From DASVVT01 sp036386415 (GTDB taxonomy: Bacteria > Acidobacteriota > Blastocatellia > Pyrinomonadales > Pyrinomonadaceae), in assembly GCA_036386415.1 (NCBI GenBank), contig DASVVT010000053.1, forward strand, positions 1 to 64,000: DNA of 64,000 nucleotides, given 5' to 3'. Each line of letters starts with the position of its first letter. Positions within the stretch are counted from its first letter, which is position 1. The notes beneath the pieces were generated by a model that was given only the letters and a program-made list of their open reading frames with translations, made no database searches and was not told the DNA's origin. Of this stretch, positions 1 through 7,079 are shown piece by piece. Both the position numbers and the translations under genes were made by a program.

Positions 1-120
1 GTGCGCTGCAATGTGAGCACCGAGAGCTTTTCTAACCCGCTGACTCGGAGTCATAATTCGAGCACAGCTTCTTCGGTGCCCTGGGTTGGCTAAAGCTTGC
101 TGCTTCAGCCGACTTCAGTC

Positions 121-144
121 AACATACAAATTCGGGCGTTATGC
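121..144 (+). repeat. Right half of an attC site (array start in window)
   Basis: ATTCGGGCGTTATGC at 130-144 matches the right end of the other attC sites. No convincing left half is visible in bases 1-120, so the site is diverged or truncated. It starts the first cassette (TTATGCCGC), whose own R'' is GCGGCATAAC at 808-817. Confidence 0.6.
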
Positions 145-183
145 CGCTATCAGGTCGCTAAGTAGGAATACGGAACACAGGAT

Positions 184-816
184 ATGTGGATACGCAAAAT
201 ACTTGAACGCTTGCGAGGTTCGACGAAGCCAAGTCCCCTTGAGCAAGCGCAGTCAGAGTTTGACGAAGCCGCCCGTGAGCTTGTGGAGGCTAACCGCAAG
301 GCTAGTGCGGCGGGCCACCGCTATACTCCTGAAATGGGCGCTGCGGCTAAGCGCCTAATCGCTATACAGCAACGGCTTATGCAGGCGAAGGCTGATTTTG
401 ATCAGGCTACGGGCGGCCCCGAGCCAGTGGAATTGACAGAGTCAGTGGCCCGAAAGGTTAAGCAATTGTTCCCACCCGATGAACAGTCTGAGGCGATACG
501 CTTGCTGGAGAAAGAGTGCGGACGTAACTTACCCTTCTGCGAAAATTCCGACGTGCAGGGCTTGGAGCGAGTGCGGTTGGCGGTGGTGAAGCTGGCTGGC
601 GGTAGTTTGGCTGAACTGCGGCGGCAAGTAGATGTTGCGAAACAAGATTGGCGTGACGTACTCATTCCTGCGGAATCGCCTGAAATGGTGAAAGTGGGTC
701 TTTTTAACATCACCAAACTGGACGCAGAAACCCGCCGTAATATAGAGGTGCGCGACCGACAACAGTATGAGGAGTGGTTAAGCGGAGATGGTGAGTCAGC
801 CCCACCTGCGGCATAA
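184..816 (+). CDS. Cassette-borne hypothetical protein, 210 aa
   Basis: Function unknown. The N-terminal ~75 residues are rich in Ala, Glu, Arg and Gln and predicted helical. The C-terminal half (about residues 75-200) looks like a compact globular unit with an acidic segment around EAIRLLEKECGRNLPF and a helix-turn-helix-rich tail. There is no signal peptide or membrane segment, so it is probably cytoplasmic. The stop codon TAA lies inside the R'' box of the following attC, a packing typical of cassettes. It is the only gene of the first complete cassette. The ATG at 184 is the first good start after the attC end at 144. Confidence 0.7.
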   Translation: MWIRKILERLRGSTKPSPLEQAQSEFDEAARELVEANRKASAAGHRYTPEMGAAAKRLIAIQQRLMQAKADFDQATGGPEPVELTESVARKVKQLFPPDEQSEAIRLLEKECGRNLPFCENSDVQGLERVRLAVVKLAGGSLAELRRQVDVAKQDWRDVLIPAESPEMVKVGLFNITKLDAETRRNIEVRDRQQYEEWLSGDGESAPPAA

Positions 817-919
817 CAACTCATTCAACCGGAGCGCGGGATAGCATGGTTCTCAGGATTTTTCCTTGCGATTAGGCTAAATGCTATTCGCCCGCGCCCG
901 GTTAATTCGGGCGTTAGAC
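811..919 (+). repeat. attC site 1
   Basis: R'' GCATAAC at 811-817 and R' GTTAGAC at 913-919, with the L'/L'' palindrome AACCGGAGCG / CGCCCGGTTAATTCG between. R'' matches the start of its own cassette (TTATGC at 139). Confidence 0.93.
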
Positions 920-1004
920 ACGCTCTGCGAAACAGGAGAGCTGAGCATTGAGTGATGCGGCTCAGAAAAACGGATGCAGAGTTGAATGGTACAATCAAAG
1001 GGCG
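914..1004 (+). ncRNA. ORF-less mini-cassette 1, possible structured RNA
   Basis: Between attC sites 1 and 2 there are only about 85 bp and no credible ORF. The segment can fold: CTCTGC near 923 pairs with GCAGAG near 976, and an inner GAGC/GCTC-type stem surrounds GCATTGAGTGATGC. It ends with GTTGAATGGTACAATCAA (981-998), which recurs almost identically at 3674-3691 in another empty cassette. Whether it is transcribed is unknown. Confidence 0.35.
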
Positions 1005-1105
1005 GTCTAACAAGCGATTCGACCGGAGCGGAATGAGCTTGTCTTTCATCGTCAACTTGTCGCACGATGTGGTGGTCTCCCGGCGGGTGAATCGCGGCGT
1101 TAGCT
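1005..1105 (+). repeat. attC site 2
   Basis: R'' GTCTAAC at 1005-1011; right end GCGTTAGCT at 1097-1105. The interior is more diverged (CGGCGGGTGAATCGCGG) than in most sites. R' departs from GTTRRRY at the sixth base. Confidence 0.85.
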
Positions 1106-1179
1106 GGCTACTTTTTCTGGGGCACAGAGCTTTACAATTGGGCTATTGCCGTTTAGCTTTATCGTTAGGAGTCTTGGCT

Positions 1180-1770
1180 ATGAGCAACAATGTAAAGGAC
1201 GATTTAGAAGCCCCTCCCAACTCAGGTAAAGTGGAAGAACCTATCAGGAGCTCTGCCCCCGACTGGGAATGGAGGAAATTCATTGTTTCAGTTTGTAGTG
1301 TGCTCGTTGGCTTTCTCGGTGTAATCGTTGCTGCAACCATTGGATATTTTAATCTCTCTAAACAAGTTAGTAATGTACAGACTAAAGTGAATGAAGTAGG
1401 CAATCGTGTTGAGAGTGTGGAAAAGAATGCTCTGGCAGATAGGCTTATCATTATCTCGCCGGGTGATGGCGAGAGCGTGGATTCTACTGCTATAGTTCGC
1501 GGCAAAACCCCATACCCTGAGAGGAATCATTACATCGTTGTCACACCCCTTAAAACCAATGATGATTGGATTCAGAAGAACCTTATTAAGCCAGACCCAA
1601 TCGGTTCATGGGCTGGTAATGCTGAGTTTGGCACAGGCGACGTAGGGATAGGAGAGAAGTTCCTTGTTCGTGTTCTGGCTACTAGCTCTACGATCCCATC
1701 CGGTCAATTGAAAGACGTGCCACCAGATGCCATACCTTCTGACTCAATAACTGTCACACGTAAAAAATGA
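1180..1770 (+). CDS. Single-TM membrane-anchored protein with Ig-like C-domain
   Basis: A 196 aa protein with a short hydrophilic N-terminus, one membrane segment at about residues 32-54 (SVCSVLVGFLGVIVAATIGY) and a ~20-residue helical linker. A ~100-residue beta-type domain follows, beginning IIISPGDGESVDSTAIVRG. The topology suggests a surface or periplasmic domain tethered to the inner membrane. The ATG at 1180 has AGGAG 8 nt upstream and lies after the attC, so it is preferred over the longer frame that runs back through attC 2. The domain resembles that of the next gene, which shares the cassette and starts within 12 bases. Function unknown. Confidence 0.7.
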   Translation: MSNNVKDDLEAPPNSGKVEEPIRSSAPDWEWRKFIVSVCSVLVGFLGVIVAATIGYFNLSKQVSNVQTKVNEVGNRVESVEKNALADRLIIISPGDGESVDSTAIVRGKTPYPERNHYIVVTPLKTNDDWIQKNLIKPDPIGSWAGNAEFGTGDVGIGEKFLVRVLATSSTIPSGQLKDVPPDAIPSDSITVTRKK

Positions 1771-1781
1771 AAGAGGTTAGT

Positions 1782-2291
1782 ATGTTGCGGAAAAGAATTC
1801 TACCGATTGCATGCTTCGTCATAGTCAGTTTGGTTATGAGTTGCAGTGGGAATGAAGCTTCTAATAACAGCCCATCCTCGCCTATTTCTAATAGGGCGTT
1901 ACCTGAGAATAGGAATTCCCCCACGCCGTCGCCCACTCCCACTATCGAGAATAATCAGCCGATTCGCATAACGGCACCTTCGGATAACGAACAAGTCGTT
2001 GAACTTCCATTCGTAGAAGGCACTGTCTCAGATTCATCAGCGAAAGTATGGGTGATTGTGCATCCGATGGAAGTATCAGACTACTGGGTGCAGCCACCCG
2101 TGACAATGAGGGAAGGAGGTAAGTGGAAGGTTCAGATTCACATTGGAAGACCGGGAGCCGATGATGTAGGAAAGCACTTTGAGATTATGGCTGTTGCTAA
2201 TCCCAAGAACAGCTTGAAGGAGGGAGACAAGCTTAAAGAGTGGCCGGAGGCTAAATGGAAGTCACAGGTTATTGAAGTAATCAGAAAGTAA
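1782..2291 (+). CDS. Cassette lipoprotein with Ig-like domain
   Basis: A 169 aa lipoprotein. The signal peptide MLRKRILPIACFVIVSLVMS ends in a lipobox with Cys about residue 21 (VMSCSG). A Pro/Thr/Ser-rich linker follows, then a beta-domain starting RITAPSDNEQVVELPFVEGT. That domain parallels the C-terminal domain of the upstream gene (a shared V/I-x-G-T and WxxQ-like pattern). An in-frame ATG at 1767 overlaps the upstream stop (ATGA). The ATG at 1782 is preferred because AAAGAGG lies just upstream and it gives a standard signal peptide. Both genes belong to one cassette closed by attC 3. Function unknown; a cell-surface binding role is a guess. Confidence 0.72.
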   Translation: MLRKRILPIACFVIVSLVMSCSGNEASNNSPSSPISNRALPENRNSPTPSPTPTIENNQPIRITAPSDNEQVVELPFVEGTVSDSSAKVWVIVHPMEVSDYWVQPPVTMREGGKWKVQIHIGRPGADDVGKHFEIMAVANPKNSLKEGDKLKEWPEAKWKSQVIEVIRK

Positions 2292-2366
2292 CAGGTCAAT
2301 ATGTTCCGTTTCGAGCTTGTTTCCAAATGTATAAGAAACTGCGAGTTCCCTGTTCGGTAACACGCC

Positions 2367-2476
2367 AGCTAACAACTCATTCAACCCGACGCCTCGATAG
2401 CATTTCTTTCATGATATTCTCTTGCGGCGCGGCTTGTGTGCTGCTTGCTCGCGCCCGGTTAATTCGAGCGTTAGGC
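2367..2476 (+). repeat. attC site 3
   Basis: R'' AGCTAAC at 2367-2373, R' GTTAGGC at 2470-2476. GCCAGCTAAC is the exact complement of this cassette's first bases (GTTAGCTGGC at 1099). Confidence 0.93.
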
Positions 2477-2564
2477 GCTTCACATGTTTTTTTAGACATT
2501 GCTGTCCGAATGTTCACCTAATGAGTTGTATTTAGTTTTAGAGAGTCCGTCGGAGGAGGAAACA

Positions 2565-3149
2565 ATGAAAAGTTTGTTGCTGCTCGTTAGTTTTGCTTTG
2601 GCATTTACTTGCTTGTCACCTTTCACCGCTCAATCCCAAAGTGCTCAGTCGCAAGTTTCGCAGGACGAGAGTAAAGTAAAAGTTAAAAACCATAAGGCTA
2701 TCGCGCGGGACAAATCCAAGCCTGTTCGTAAGGCGATCGAGGACTGGTACGCTCGCAATATGGAAGCATTTAAGGCAAAGGATGTGGCGGCGATCATGGC
2801 TTTGCGCACTGATGACTTTCATACGATCACGCCGGATGGTAAAGTGAACACGCGAGCCGATATGGAGACACGTACGAGGCTCTTCCTGGAGAGGATTGAC
2901 CATTTCATTTCACAGGATAATCAAATCGGAACTATTGAAGTGGAGGGCAACTTGGCGAGTGCCGACATAACTCAAAAGACAGTTCGGATGCAGCGCTTCC
3001 CGGATGGAACTTTGCATAAAGTCGAGGCTAGCGTGGTGCAGCGCGAGACTTGGAAGCAGACTACAGAGGGATGGAAGCTGTACCGCGTTGACAATATCCG
3101 TGACGGTGGTCTGCTTGTAGACGACAAACCATACAAACCCAACCGATGA
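2565..3149 (+). CDS. Secreted NTF2/SnoaL-like protein (DUF4440-type)
   Basis: A 194 aa protein with a Sec signal peptide (MKSLLLLVSFALAFTCLSPF, cleavage near residue 22-28). It is followed by a cone-fold domain typical of the NTF2-like/DUF4440 superfamily: WYARNMEAFKAKDVAAIMA, then DDFHTITPDGK, and a C-terminal beta-sheet ending WKLYRVDNIRDGG. Such domains bind small molecules or are enzymes of varied function, so the substrate cannot be named. GGAGGAGG lies 5 nt upstream of the ATG at 2565. It is the only gene in its cassette. The protein should be periplasmic. Confidence 0.75.
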   Translation: MKSLLLLVSFALAFTCLSPFTAQSQSAQSQVSQDESKVKVKNHKAIARDKSKPVRKAIEDWYARNMEAFKAKDVAAIMALRTDDFHTITPDGKVNTRADMETRTRLFLERIDHFISQDNQIGTIEVEGNLASADITQKTVRMQRFPDGTLHKVEASVVQRETWKQTTEGWKLYRVDNIRDGGLLVDDKPYKPNR

Positions 3150-3184
3150 GCGACCTCTGACTAACCGTCTTACTTGTTGGCCGC

Positions 3185-3286
3185 GCCTAACAACTCATTC
3201 AACGCGAGCGCGAACAGCGTTGCTTTCATCCGCAAGACTATCTTCTTATCATGGCCTGTCGCGCCGCGTTAATTCGGGCGTTAGAA
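3185..3286 (+). repeat. attC site 4
   Basis: R'' GCCTAAC at 3185-3191, complementary to the cassette start TTAGGCGC at 2471; right end GTTAGAA at 3280-3286. Confidence 0.92.
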
Positions 3287-3292
3287 CCGCCT

Positions 3293-3334
3293 GAGCGCAG
3301 CGGCCTCAGACATCGGATGTTTGATGCCGCTGCT
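3293..3334 (+). ncRNA. ORF-less mini-cassette 2 with long hairpin
   Basis: The cassette between the crossover points of attC 4 and 5 is only ~143 bp and has no ORF. Its non-attC part is almost entirely a hairpin. The left arm GAGCGCAGCGGCCTCAGACA starts at 3293 and the right arm TGTTTGATGCCGCTGCTC ends at 3334, with about 17 paired bases and a short loop. It could be a small RNA or an extra recombination fold; transcription is not shown. Confidence 0.4.
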
Positions 3335-3342
3335 CCGGGGCG

Positions 3343-3429
3343 GTCTAACATCTCATTCAACCGGACCCGCAATCAGCGGGCTTGTTATCGTCGAGGGTAA
3401 TAGCGGGCCGGTTAATTCGGGCGTTAGGC
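3343..3429 (+). repeat. attC site 5
   Basis: R'' GTCTAAC at 3343-3349; R' GTTAGGC at 3423-3429; a shorter site (87 bp). Confidence 0.9.
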
Positions 3430-3511
3430 CGCTTTACACAAACAGAAGCGAATGTTGAGCGGTAAAGCTAAGTGGGAGGAGGCGGAGCTTGAGCAGTCTC
3501 ATTCGAGGGCT
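3430..3511 (+). ncRNA. ORF-less mini-cassette 3
   Basis: About 80 bp between attC 5 and 6 with no ORF. GCTTTAC (3431-3437) can pair with GTAAAGC (3462-3468). No promoter or terminator is clear. Confidence 0.3.
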
Positions 3512-3612
3512 GCCTAACAAGTCGCTCAAGCCGACCGGAATCAGCGAGCCTCTCATCGCGAGACTTGCCGCTGGCGCAGAGGTCTCCCGGCGGCTTAGCT
3601 CCGGCGTTATGC
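3512..3612 (+). repeat. attC site 6
   Basis: R'' GCCTAAC at 3512-3518, matching its cassette start TTAGGC at 3424; R' GTTATGC at 3606-3612. The interior differs (AACAAGTCGCTCAAGCCGAC and CCGGCGTTATG). Confidence 0.88.
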
Positions 3613-3697
3613 CGCTTCGCATCAAAACGGAAGCTGTGTTGAATAAATGTGGAGCAGGAAGTCTTCTGCGGCAGTTGAATGGTACAATTAACGGGCG
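3613..3697 (+). ncRNA. ORF-less mini-cassette 4
   Basis: About 85 bp without an ORF. TGCCGC near the start can pair with GCGGCA near 3668-3673, and GTTGAATGGTACAATTAA at 3674-3691 repeats the motif of mini-cassette 1. The shared block is placed identically, just before R''. That suggests common descent of these empty cassettes. Confidence 0.35.
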
Positions 3698-3799
3698 GCA
3701 TAACAACTCATTGAACCGGAGCGCTAGTTAGCCGGTCTTTCATCGTCAACTTGTCCGTAGCTGCGTTGAATGCGCGCCCGGTTAATTCGGGCGTTAGGC
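3698..3799 (+). repeat. attC site 7
   Basis: R'' GCATAAC at 3698-3704, matching cassette start TTATGCCGC at 3607; R' GTTAGGC at 3793-3799. Confidence 0.93.
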
Positions 3800-3810
3800 T
3801 GCCTTGAGAG

Positions 3811-4092
3811 GTGGGTGATATCGAAGCAAAAGCAATCTTAGATCAGGAGCTATCTCGCTACCGGAGGCGCTCATATTCAGAGCTTCTCTCTTTGCTTGAT
3901 CGTATCGAGACATTTGAGCGCGTCTCACCGTCTGGCGTAACTTACCAGATTGAGATGCAAGTATTCTTCGATGATGAGTCGCAGCGAACCTTGCGCGTCA
4001 TGGGGGCTATTGATGATGGAGGGTGGCGAGCGTTGAAGCCCATGTGTGGCGATTTCATCATGGCTCCAGATGGGTCATTCGTGGGTGAGTAG
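3811..4092 (+). CDS. Small cassette protein, 93 aa, unknown
   Basis: A soluble 93-residue protein that fills its cassette between attC 7 and attC 8. It begins with an amphipathic segment (LDQELSRYRRRSYSELLSLL), then a beta-rich half with YQIEMQVFFDD and IDDGGWRALKPM. The layout resembles small immunity-type or antitoxin-type proteins of mobile arrays, but no family was recognised. The start is a GTG at 3811 with no clear ribosome site, only GAGAG directly before it, so the true start is uncertain. Confidence 0.55.
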   Translation: MGDIEAKAILDQELSRYRRRSYSELLSLLDRIETFERVSPSGVTYQIEMQVFFDDESQRTLRVMGAIDDGGWRALKPMCGDFIMAPDGSFVGE

Positions 4093-4105
4093 CCGCGTGG
4101 CGGCA

Positions 4106-4207
4106 GCCTAACAACGGCATCCACCCGACCCAATTCAGCTTGGATGTCATTCGCCAGGTTGAAAGCCTTCTCAGTTGAGTTCGGGCGGGTGATGCCGGGC
4201 GTTAGAC
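4106..4207 (+). repeat. attC site 8 (variant type)
   Basis: R'' GCCTAAC at 4106-4112 and R' GTTAGAC at 4201-4207. The interior is AACAACGGCATCCACCCGAC and GGGTGATGCCGGGCG, a second attC subtype also seen at 8707 and 12981. GGCAGCCTAA matches the cassette start TTAGGCTGCC. Confidence 0.92.
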
Positions 4208-4261
4208 GTGCTATCTTCTTTAAAACTTTTCAGCTAATGAATAATCAGCGTAGAATATGTC

Positions 4262-4498
4262 ATGCCTGTAGCCTTGAGAGTAAAAGGATATAGATTCTTC
4301 TTCTTCAGCTTGGAAGGGCATGAGCCGCCACATATTCATGTTGAGCAAGCTGAAAGGTTTGCTAAATTCTGGCTGAACCCAGTATCTTTGGTGAAGTCGC
4401 GTGGTTTCCGTAGTAATGAGCTATCGGAAATCCAGAAGATTGTCGAGGAGAATCTGGATATACTGTTGGAGAAATGGAATGAGCACTTTAGCCGTTGA
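4262..4498 (+). CDS. DUF4160 protein, toxin-antitoxin-like pair, first gene
   Basis: A 78 aa protein with the DUF4160 signature: GYRFFFFSLEGHEPPHIHVE near residues 8-28, followed by AKFWLNPVSL and a C-terminal helix ending in NLDILLEKWNEHFSR. DUF4160 genes nearly always sit beside DUF2442 genes and are regarded as type II toxin-antitoxin-like modules. The biochemical role is not established. The ATG at 4262 follows 55 bp of leader after the attC end. The downstream partner starts inside this gene, a 20 nt overlap that implies coupled translation. Confidence 0.85.
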   Translation: MPVALRVKGYRFFFFSLEGHEPPHIHVEQAERFAKFWLNPVSLVKSRGFRSNELSEIQKIVEENLDILLEKWNEHFSR

Positions 4499-4721
4499 AG
4501 TTGAACCTCTTGCAGTAGATGTAAGTTGCACGGATGACAGCCTGCGGGTTGTATTGGCCGACGGTCGTGAAATATCCGTCCCATTGGTATGGTCACCCCG
4601 CTTGCAGAAGGCCACACCTGAACAAAGGAAAGAGTGGCGATTGATTGGCGGTGGGATTGGTATTCACTGGGACGCTGTAGATGAAGATATATCGGTCGAA
4701 AGTTTGCTCAGGCTGAAATAA
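4479..4721 (+). CDS. DUF2442 protein, partner of DUF4160
   Basis: An 80 aa DUF2442-type protein. Visible signatures are LAVDVSCTDDSLRVVLADGR, ISVPLVWSPRL, then WRLIGGGIGIHWDAVDEDIS and a C-terminal VESLL. The partner gene overlaps its start. In such pairs this protein is usually taken as the antitoxin-side partner with a DNA-binding or beta-barrel fold; that is family knowledge, not shown here. The ATG at 4479 removes the out-of-family N-terminal stretch of the longer frame. The pair forms one self-contained cassette. Confidence 0.85.
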   Translation: MSTLAVEVEPLAVDVSCTDDSLRVVLADGREISVPLVWSPRLQKATPEQRKEWRLIGGGIGIHWDAVDEDISVESLLRLK

Positions 4722-4734
4722 TCCTCACCCGCCC

Positions 4735-4837
4735 GTCTAACAACTCATTGAACCGGAGCGCGAATAGCATTGCTTTTATGCGCGAGGCTTTGTTGGTTAT
4801 CATGGTTCGTCGCGCCCGGTTAATTCGGGCGTTAGGC
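4735..4837 (+). repeat. attC site 9
   Basis: R'' GTCTAAC at 4735-4741, R' GTTAGGC at 4831-4837; standard interior. Confidence 0.93.
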
Positions 4838-4847
4838 ACGCCTGGAT

Positions 4848-4899
4848 GCAACGACATGAGGCGAGGCATAGAAAATCATGCTCTGCTTCATGCCGTTGC
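4848..4899 (+). ncRNA. ORF-less mini-cassette 5, 52-nt hairpin
   Basis: The cassette between attC 9 and 10 has no ORF. Its unique part folds almost end to end. The left arm GCAACGACATGAGGCGAGGC starts at 4848 and the right arm ATGCTCTGCTTCATGCC ends with GTTGC at 4899. About 20 pairs form, with scattered mismatches and a small A-rich loop. The mismatched-arm pattern is RNA-like and suggests a small RNA gene, but no promoter is evident. Confidence 0.42.
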
Positions 4900-4908
4900 G
4901 ATGAGGCG

Positions 4909-5012
4909 GTCTAACTCCTCATTGAACCCGACCGCGAATAGCTTGTCTTTCATTCGCAGGGCTCGATGCTTGGTACAATACTTCCGCGGTCGGGTTAATT
5001 CGGGCGTTGGGC
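4909..5012 (+). repeat. attC site 10
   Basis: R'' GTCTAAC at 4909-4915, R' GTTGGGC at 5006-5012. Confidence 0.92.
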
Positions 5013-5048
5013 GGCTCGCAATTATGACGGGACTCTAGGAGATCGATT

Positions 5049-5660
5049 ATGGCAACGACTGCAAGTGACCTTCAACGCACTTTGAGCGCGGTATGTCTGA
5101 TGCTCTCGCCGGTCATCTGGCTGATTGCCGAAATCCTGCGTTATGCGGCTCCCCTTACAGCTTATATCTGGTCAGGGGTCTTATCGCTCGTCTGGGTCGC
5201 GTTATCCCTCCACGTTCTTCTCGGGCTGCGTCACCTCCTGCACATCCGCTCACCGCGCTTGGCAGTTTATGGCTGCGGTCTGGCGTTAATCTTAACGATA
5301 TTTGCCACCGGGATTTGGAGCTTGTATCTTATGAATTGGGCGCTGCTGCCCGACACGGCAGCGGCTGAGGCGGTCGAGCGCGCGGCGTTTGCGAAGCTCT
5401 TCTTCGTCTTCTTCGTGCCCGGACTTATCTACCCGATTTGCCGCGCCGTGATCGGTGCCGGGCTATGGCGCGCGAAAGTCGTTCCCGCGTGGGTCGGCTT
5501 GTTGATGGCAATCGGCTACTTGCTTATTCCGGTGGGGCGCTTGCCACGCATCCCGCCTCTCATCTACTTGAGCGGTATTCTGCTACTTCTCGCCGAAGGG
5601 TGGCTCGGTTGGAGGATTCTAACGCAGAGGAGTTATTGGGAAGAGAGCGCGGCTCGGTAA
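5049..5660 (+). CDS. Six-TM membrane protein, DUF4386-like
   Basis: A 203 aa integral membrane protein with about six hydrophobic segments, roughly residues 15-32, 38-60, 74-95, 118-140, 145-165 and 170-190. The arrangement, with LSPVIWLIAEI early and a central ALLPDTAAAEAVERAA loop, resembles DUF4386-type proteins of unknown function. There is no signal peptide beyond the first segment. AGGAGATCGATT precedes the ATG at 5049. It is the sole gene of its cassette, and its base composition (GC-rich) is closer to the host genome than that of several neighbouring cassettes. Confidence 0.75.
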   Translation: MATTASDLQRTLSAVCLMLSPVIWLIAEILRYAAPLTAYIWSGVLSLVWVALSLHVLLGLRHLLHIRSPRLAVYGCGLALILTIFATGIWSLYLMNWALLPDTAAAEAVERAAFAKLFFVFFVPGLIYPICRAVIGAGLWRAKVVPAWVGLLMAIGYLLIPVGRLPRIPPLIYLSGILLLLAEGWLGWRILTQRSYWEESAAR

Positions 5661-5685
5661 AGTGAGTAGTACATCCCTAGCCGCC

Positions 5686-5786
5686 GCCCAACAACTCATT
5701 CAACCGGACGCGCAATTAGCAAGTCTTTCATCGGGAACTTGTCCGCCGCGGCGGCCTGTGCGCGCCGGTTAATTCGGGCGTTATGC
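5686..5786 (+). repeat. attC site 11
   Basis: R'' GCCCAAC at 5686-5692, exact complement of cassette start TTGGGCGGC (5007); R' GTTATGC at 5780-5786. Confidence 0.93.
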
Positions 5787-5813
5787 GGCTTAACGCCCCA
5801 GCTTGGAACAGTC

Positions 5814-6899
5814 ATGGCAAAAAAAGAGCATCTTGACTTACTTATGCAAAAAGTAGAGGTGTGGAATAAATGGAGGAATGATAATCCTAAAGTTCGTCCC
5901 AATCTTTTTAAAGCAAATCTGGCGAAGGTAGAATTAGGCGGGGATATTTATTCTAAGAGGATAAATCTCACAGGGGTGAATCTTCGAGGAGCAAATCTTA
6001 GACAAGCAAATCTTTTCGCTGATCTTAGTTTTGCAGACCTGCGTGGGGCGGATCTGACAGATGCTATTCTTAGCGAGTCAATCCTAGAGGGTGCGGATCT
6101 GAGCGACGCCATTTTGTTAGGAACATCCTTTTTAAGTGCAGATATGTGGGATGCGAACTTTAGTGGAGCCGAGCTCTTTGGGGCTCAGTTTCATTACTCT
6201 GATTTAACTGGCGCAAACCTTAGTGATGCAGACCTCACAAATGCCATGTTCATTGAGACAAATCTTAGCAACGCTAATCTTGAGGCTTCTTCCATTTATG
6301 GAATTTCCGTCTGGAATGTCAATTTAGATGGAGCGAATCAATCTAACCTAATTATCACGCGGGAGCATGAACCTACCATAACAGTAGATAATCTTGAAAT
6401 TGCGCAGTTCATTTACCTACTTCTCAACAACCAAAAAATCCGTGAGGTCATAGATTCAATAACTTCCAAAGTTGTATTAATACTGGGTCGCTTCACGCCG
6501 GAGCGTAAGGAGATTTTAGACGCAATTCGTGAGGCTCTTCGCTCTCGTAACTATTTACCAATTTTATTTGACTTCAATAAGCTCTCTAGCCGGAACCTAA
6601 CAGAGACAATCTCCATACTTGCTCATATGTCTCGATTTATTATCGCTGATATTACAGATGCTAAGAGCATACCGCAGGAATTACAGCACATTGTTCCGCA
6701 CCTCCCCTCATTACCCATCCTGCCATTACTACAATCTTCAGAGCTTGAATACGGAATGTTCAAAGACTTTATGGATTATCCTTGGGTGCTAGCACCATTT
6801 AACTACAATAATGTTGAAGACCTACTAGATTCATTAGAAGATAAAGTTATAACGCCCGCAATCGCTAAATTGAAAGAGATTGAAAAAAGACGCACTTGA
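5814..6899 (+). CDS. Pentapeptide-repeat protein with TIR-like C-terminal domain
   Basis: A 361 aa protein with two parts. Residues ~25-175 are a run of pentapeptide repeats (A[D/N]LxxA pattern: LRGANLRQANLFADLSFADL and onward), which build a right-handed beta-helix. After a linker, residues ~215-355 form an alpha/beta domain beginning KVVLILGRFTPERKEILDAI, with FDFNKLSSRNLTET, then FIIADITDAKSIPQEL. These features are seen in TIR-like or nucleotide-binding domains attached to pentapeptide proteins. The gene is clearly AT-richer than its surroundings, consistent with foreign origin. The start ATG at 5814 follows the attC by 28 bp. A role in phage defence or signalling is possible but unproven. 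Confidence 0.78.
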   Translation: MAKKEHLDLLMQKVEVWNKWRNDNPKVRPNLFKANLAKVELGGDIYSKRINLTGVNLRGANLRQANLFADLSFADLRGADLTDAILSESILEGADLSDAILLGTSFLSADMWDANFSGAELFGAQFHYSDLTGANLSDADLTNAMFIETNLSNANLEASSIYGISVWNVNLDGANQSNLIITREHEPTITVDNLEIAQFIYLLLNNQKIREVIDSITSKVVLILGRFTPERKEILDAIREALRSRNYLPILFDFNKLSSRNLTETISILAHMSRFIIADITDAKSIPQELQHIVPHLPSLPILPLLQSSELEYGMFKDFMDYPWVLAPFNYNNVEDLLDSLEDKVITPAIAKLKEIEKRRT

Positions 6900-6915
6900 C
6901 AGATATACAAGCGCC

Positions 6916-7024
6916 GCATAACAACTCATTCAATCCGACGCCTCGATAGCATGGCTTTCATCGTTGTCTTGTTCCCTTATCTTGAATGCTTTATGCTCGG
7001 CGCGGGTTAATTCGAGCGTTAGAC
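6916..7024 (+). repeat. attC site 12
   Basis: R'' GCATAAC at 6916-6922, complement of cassette start TTATGCGGC; R' GTTAGAC at 7018-7024. Confidence 0.93.
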
Positions 7025-7079
7025 AGCTTGCGTTTGACCGGCGCTTCCTTGTATTTACTTTCTCGAAAGGAGACTTGCG

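Noticed and set aside
86..358. ORF of 90 codons on the plus strand at the window start
   Set aside because: It overlaps the attC half and the well-formed gene at 184 in another frame, and its residues are unstructured.
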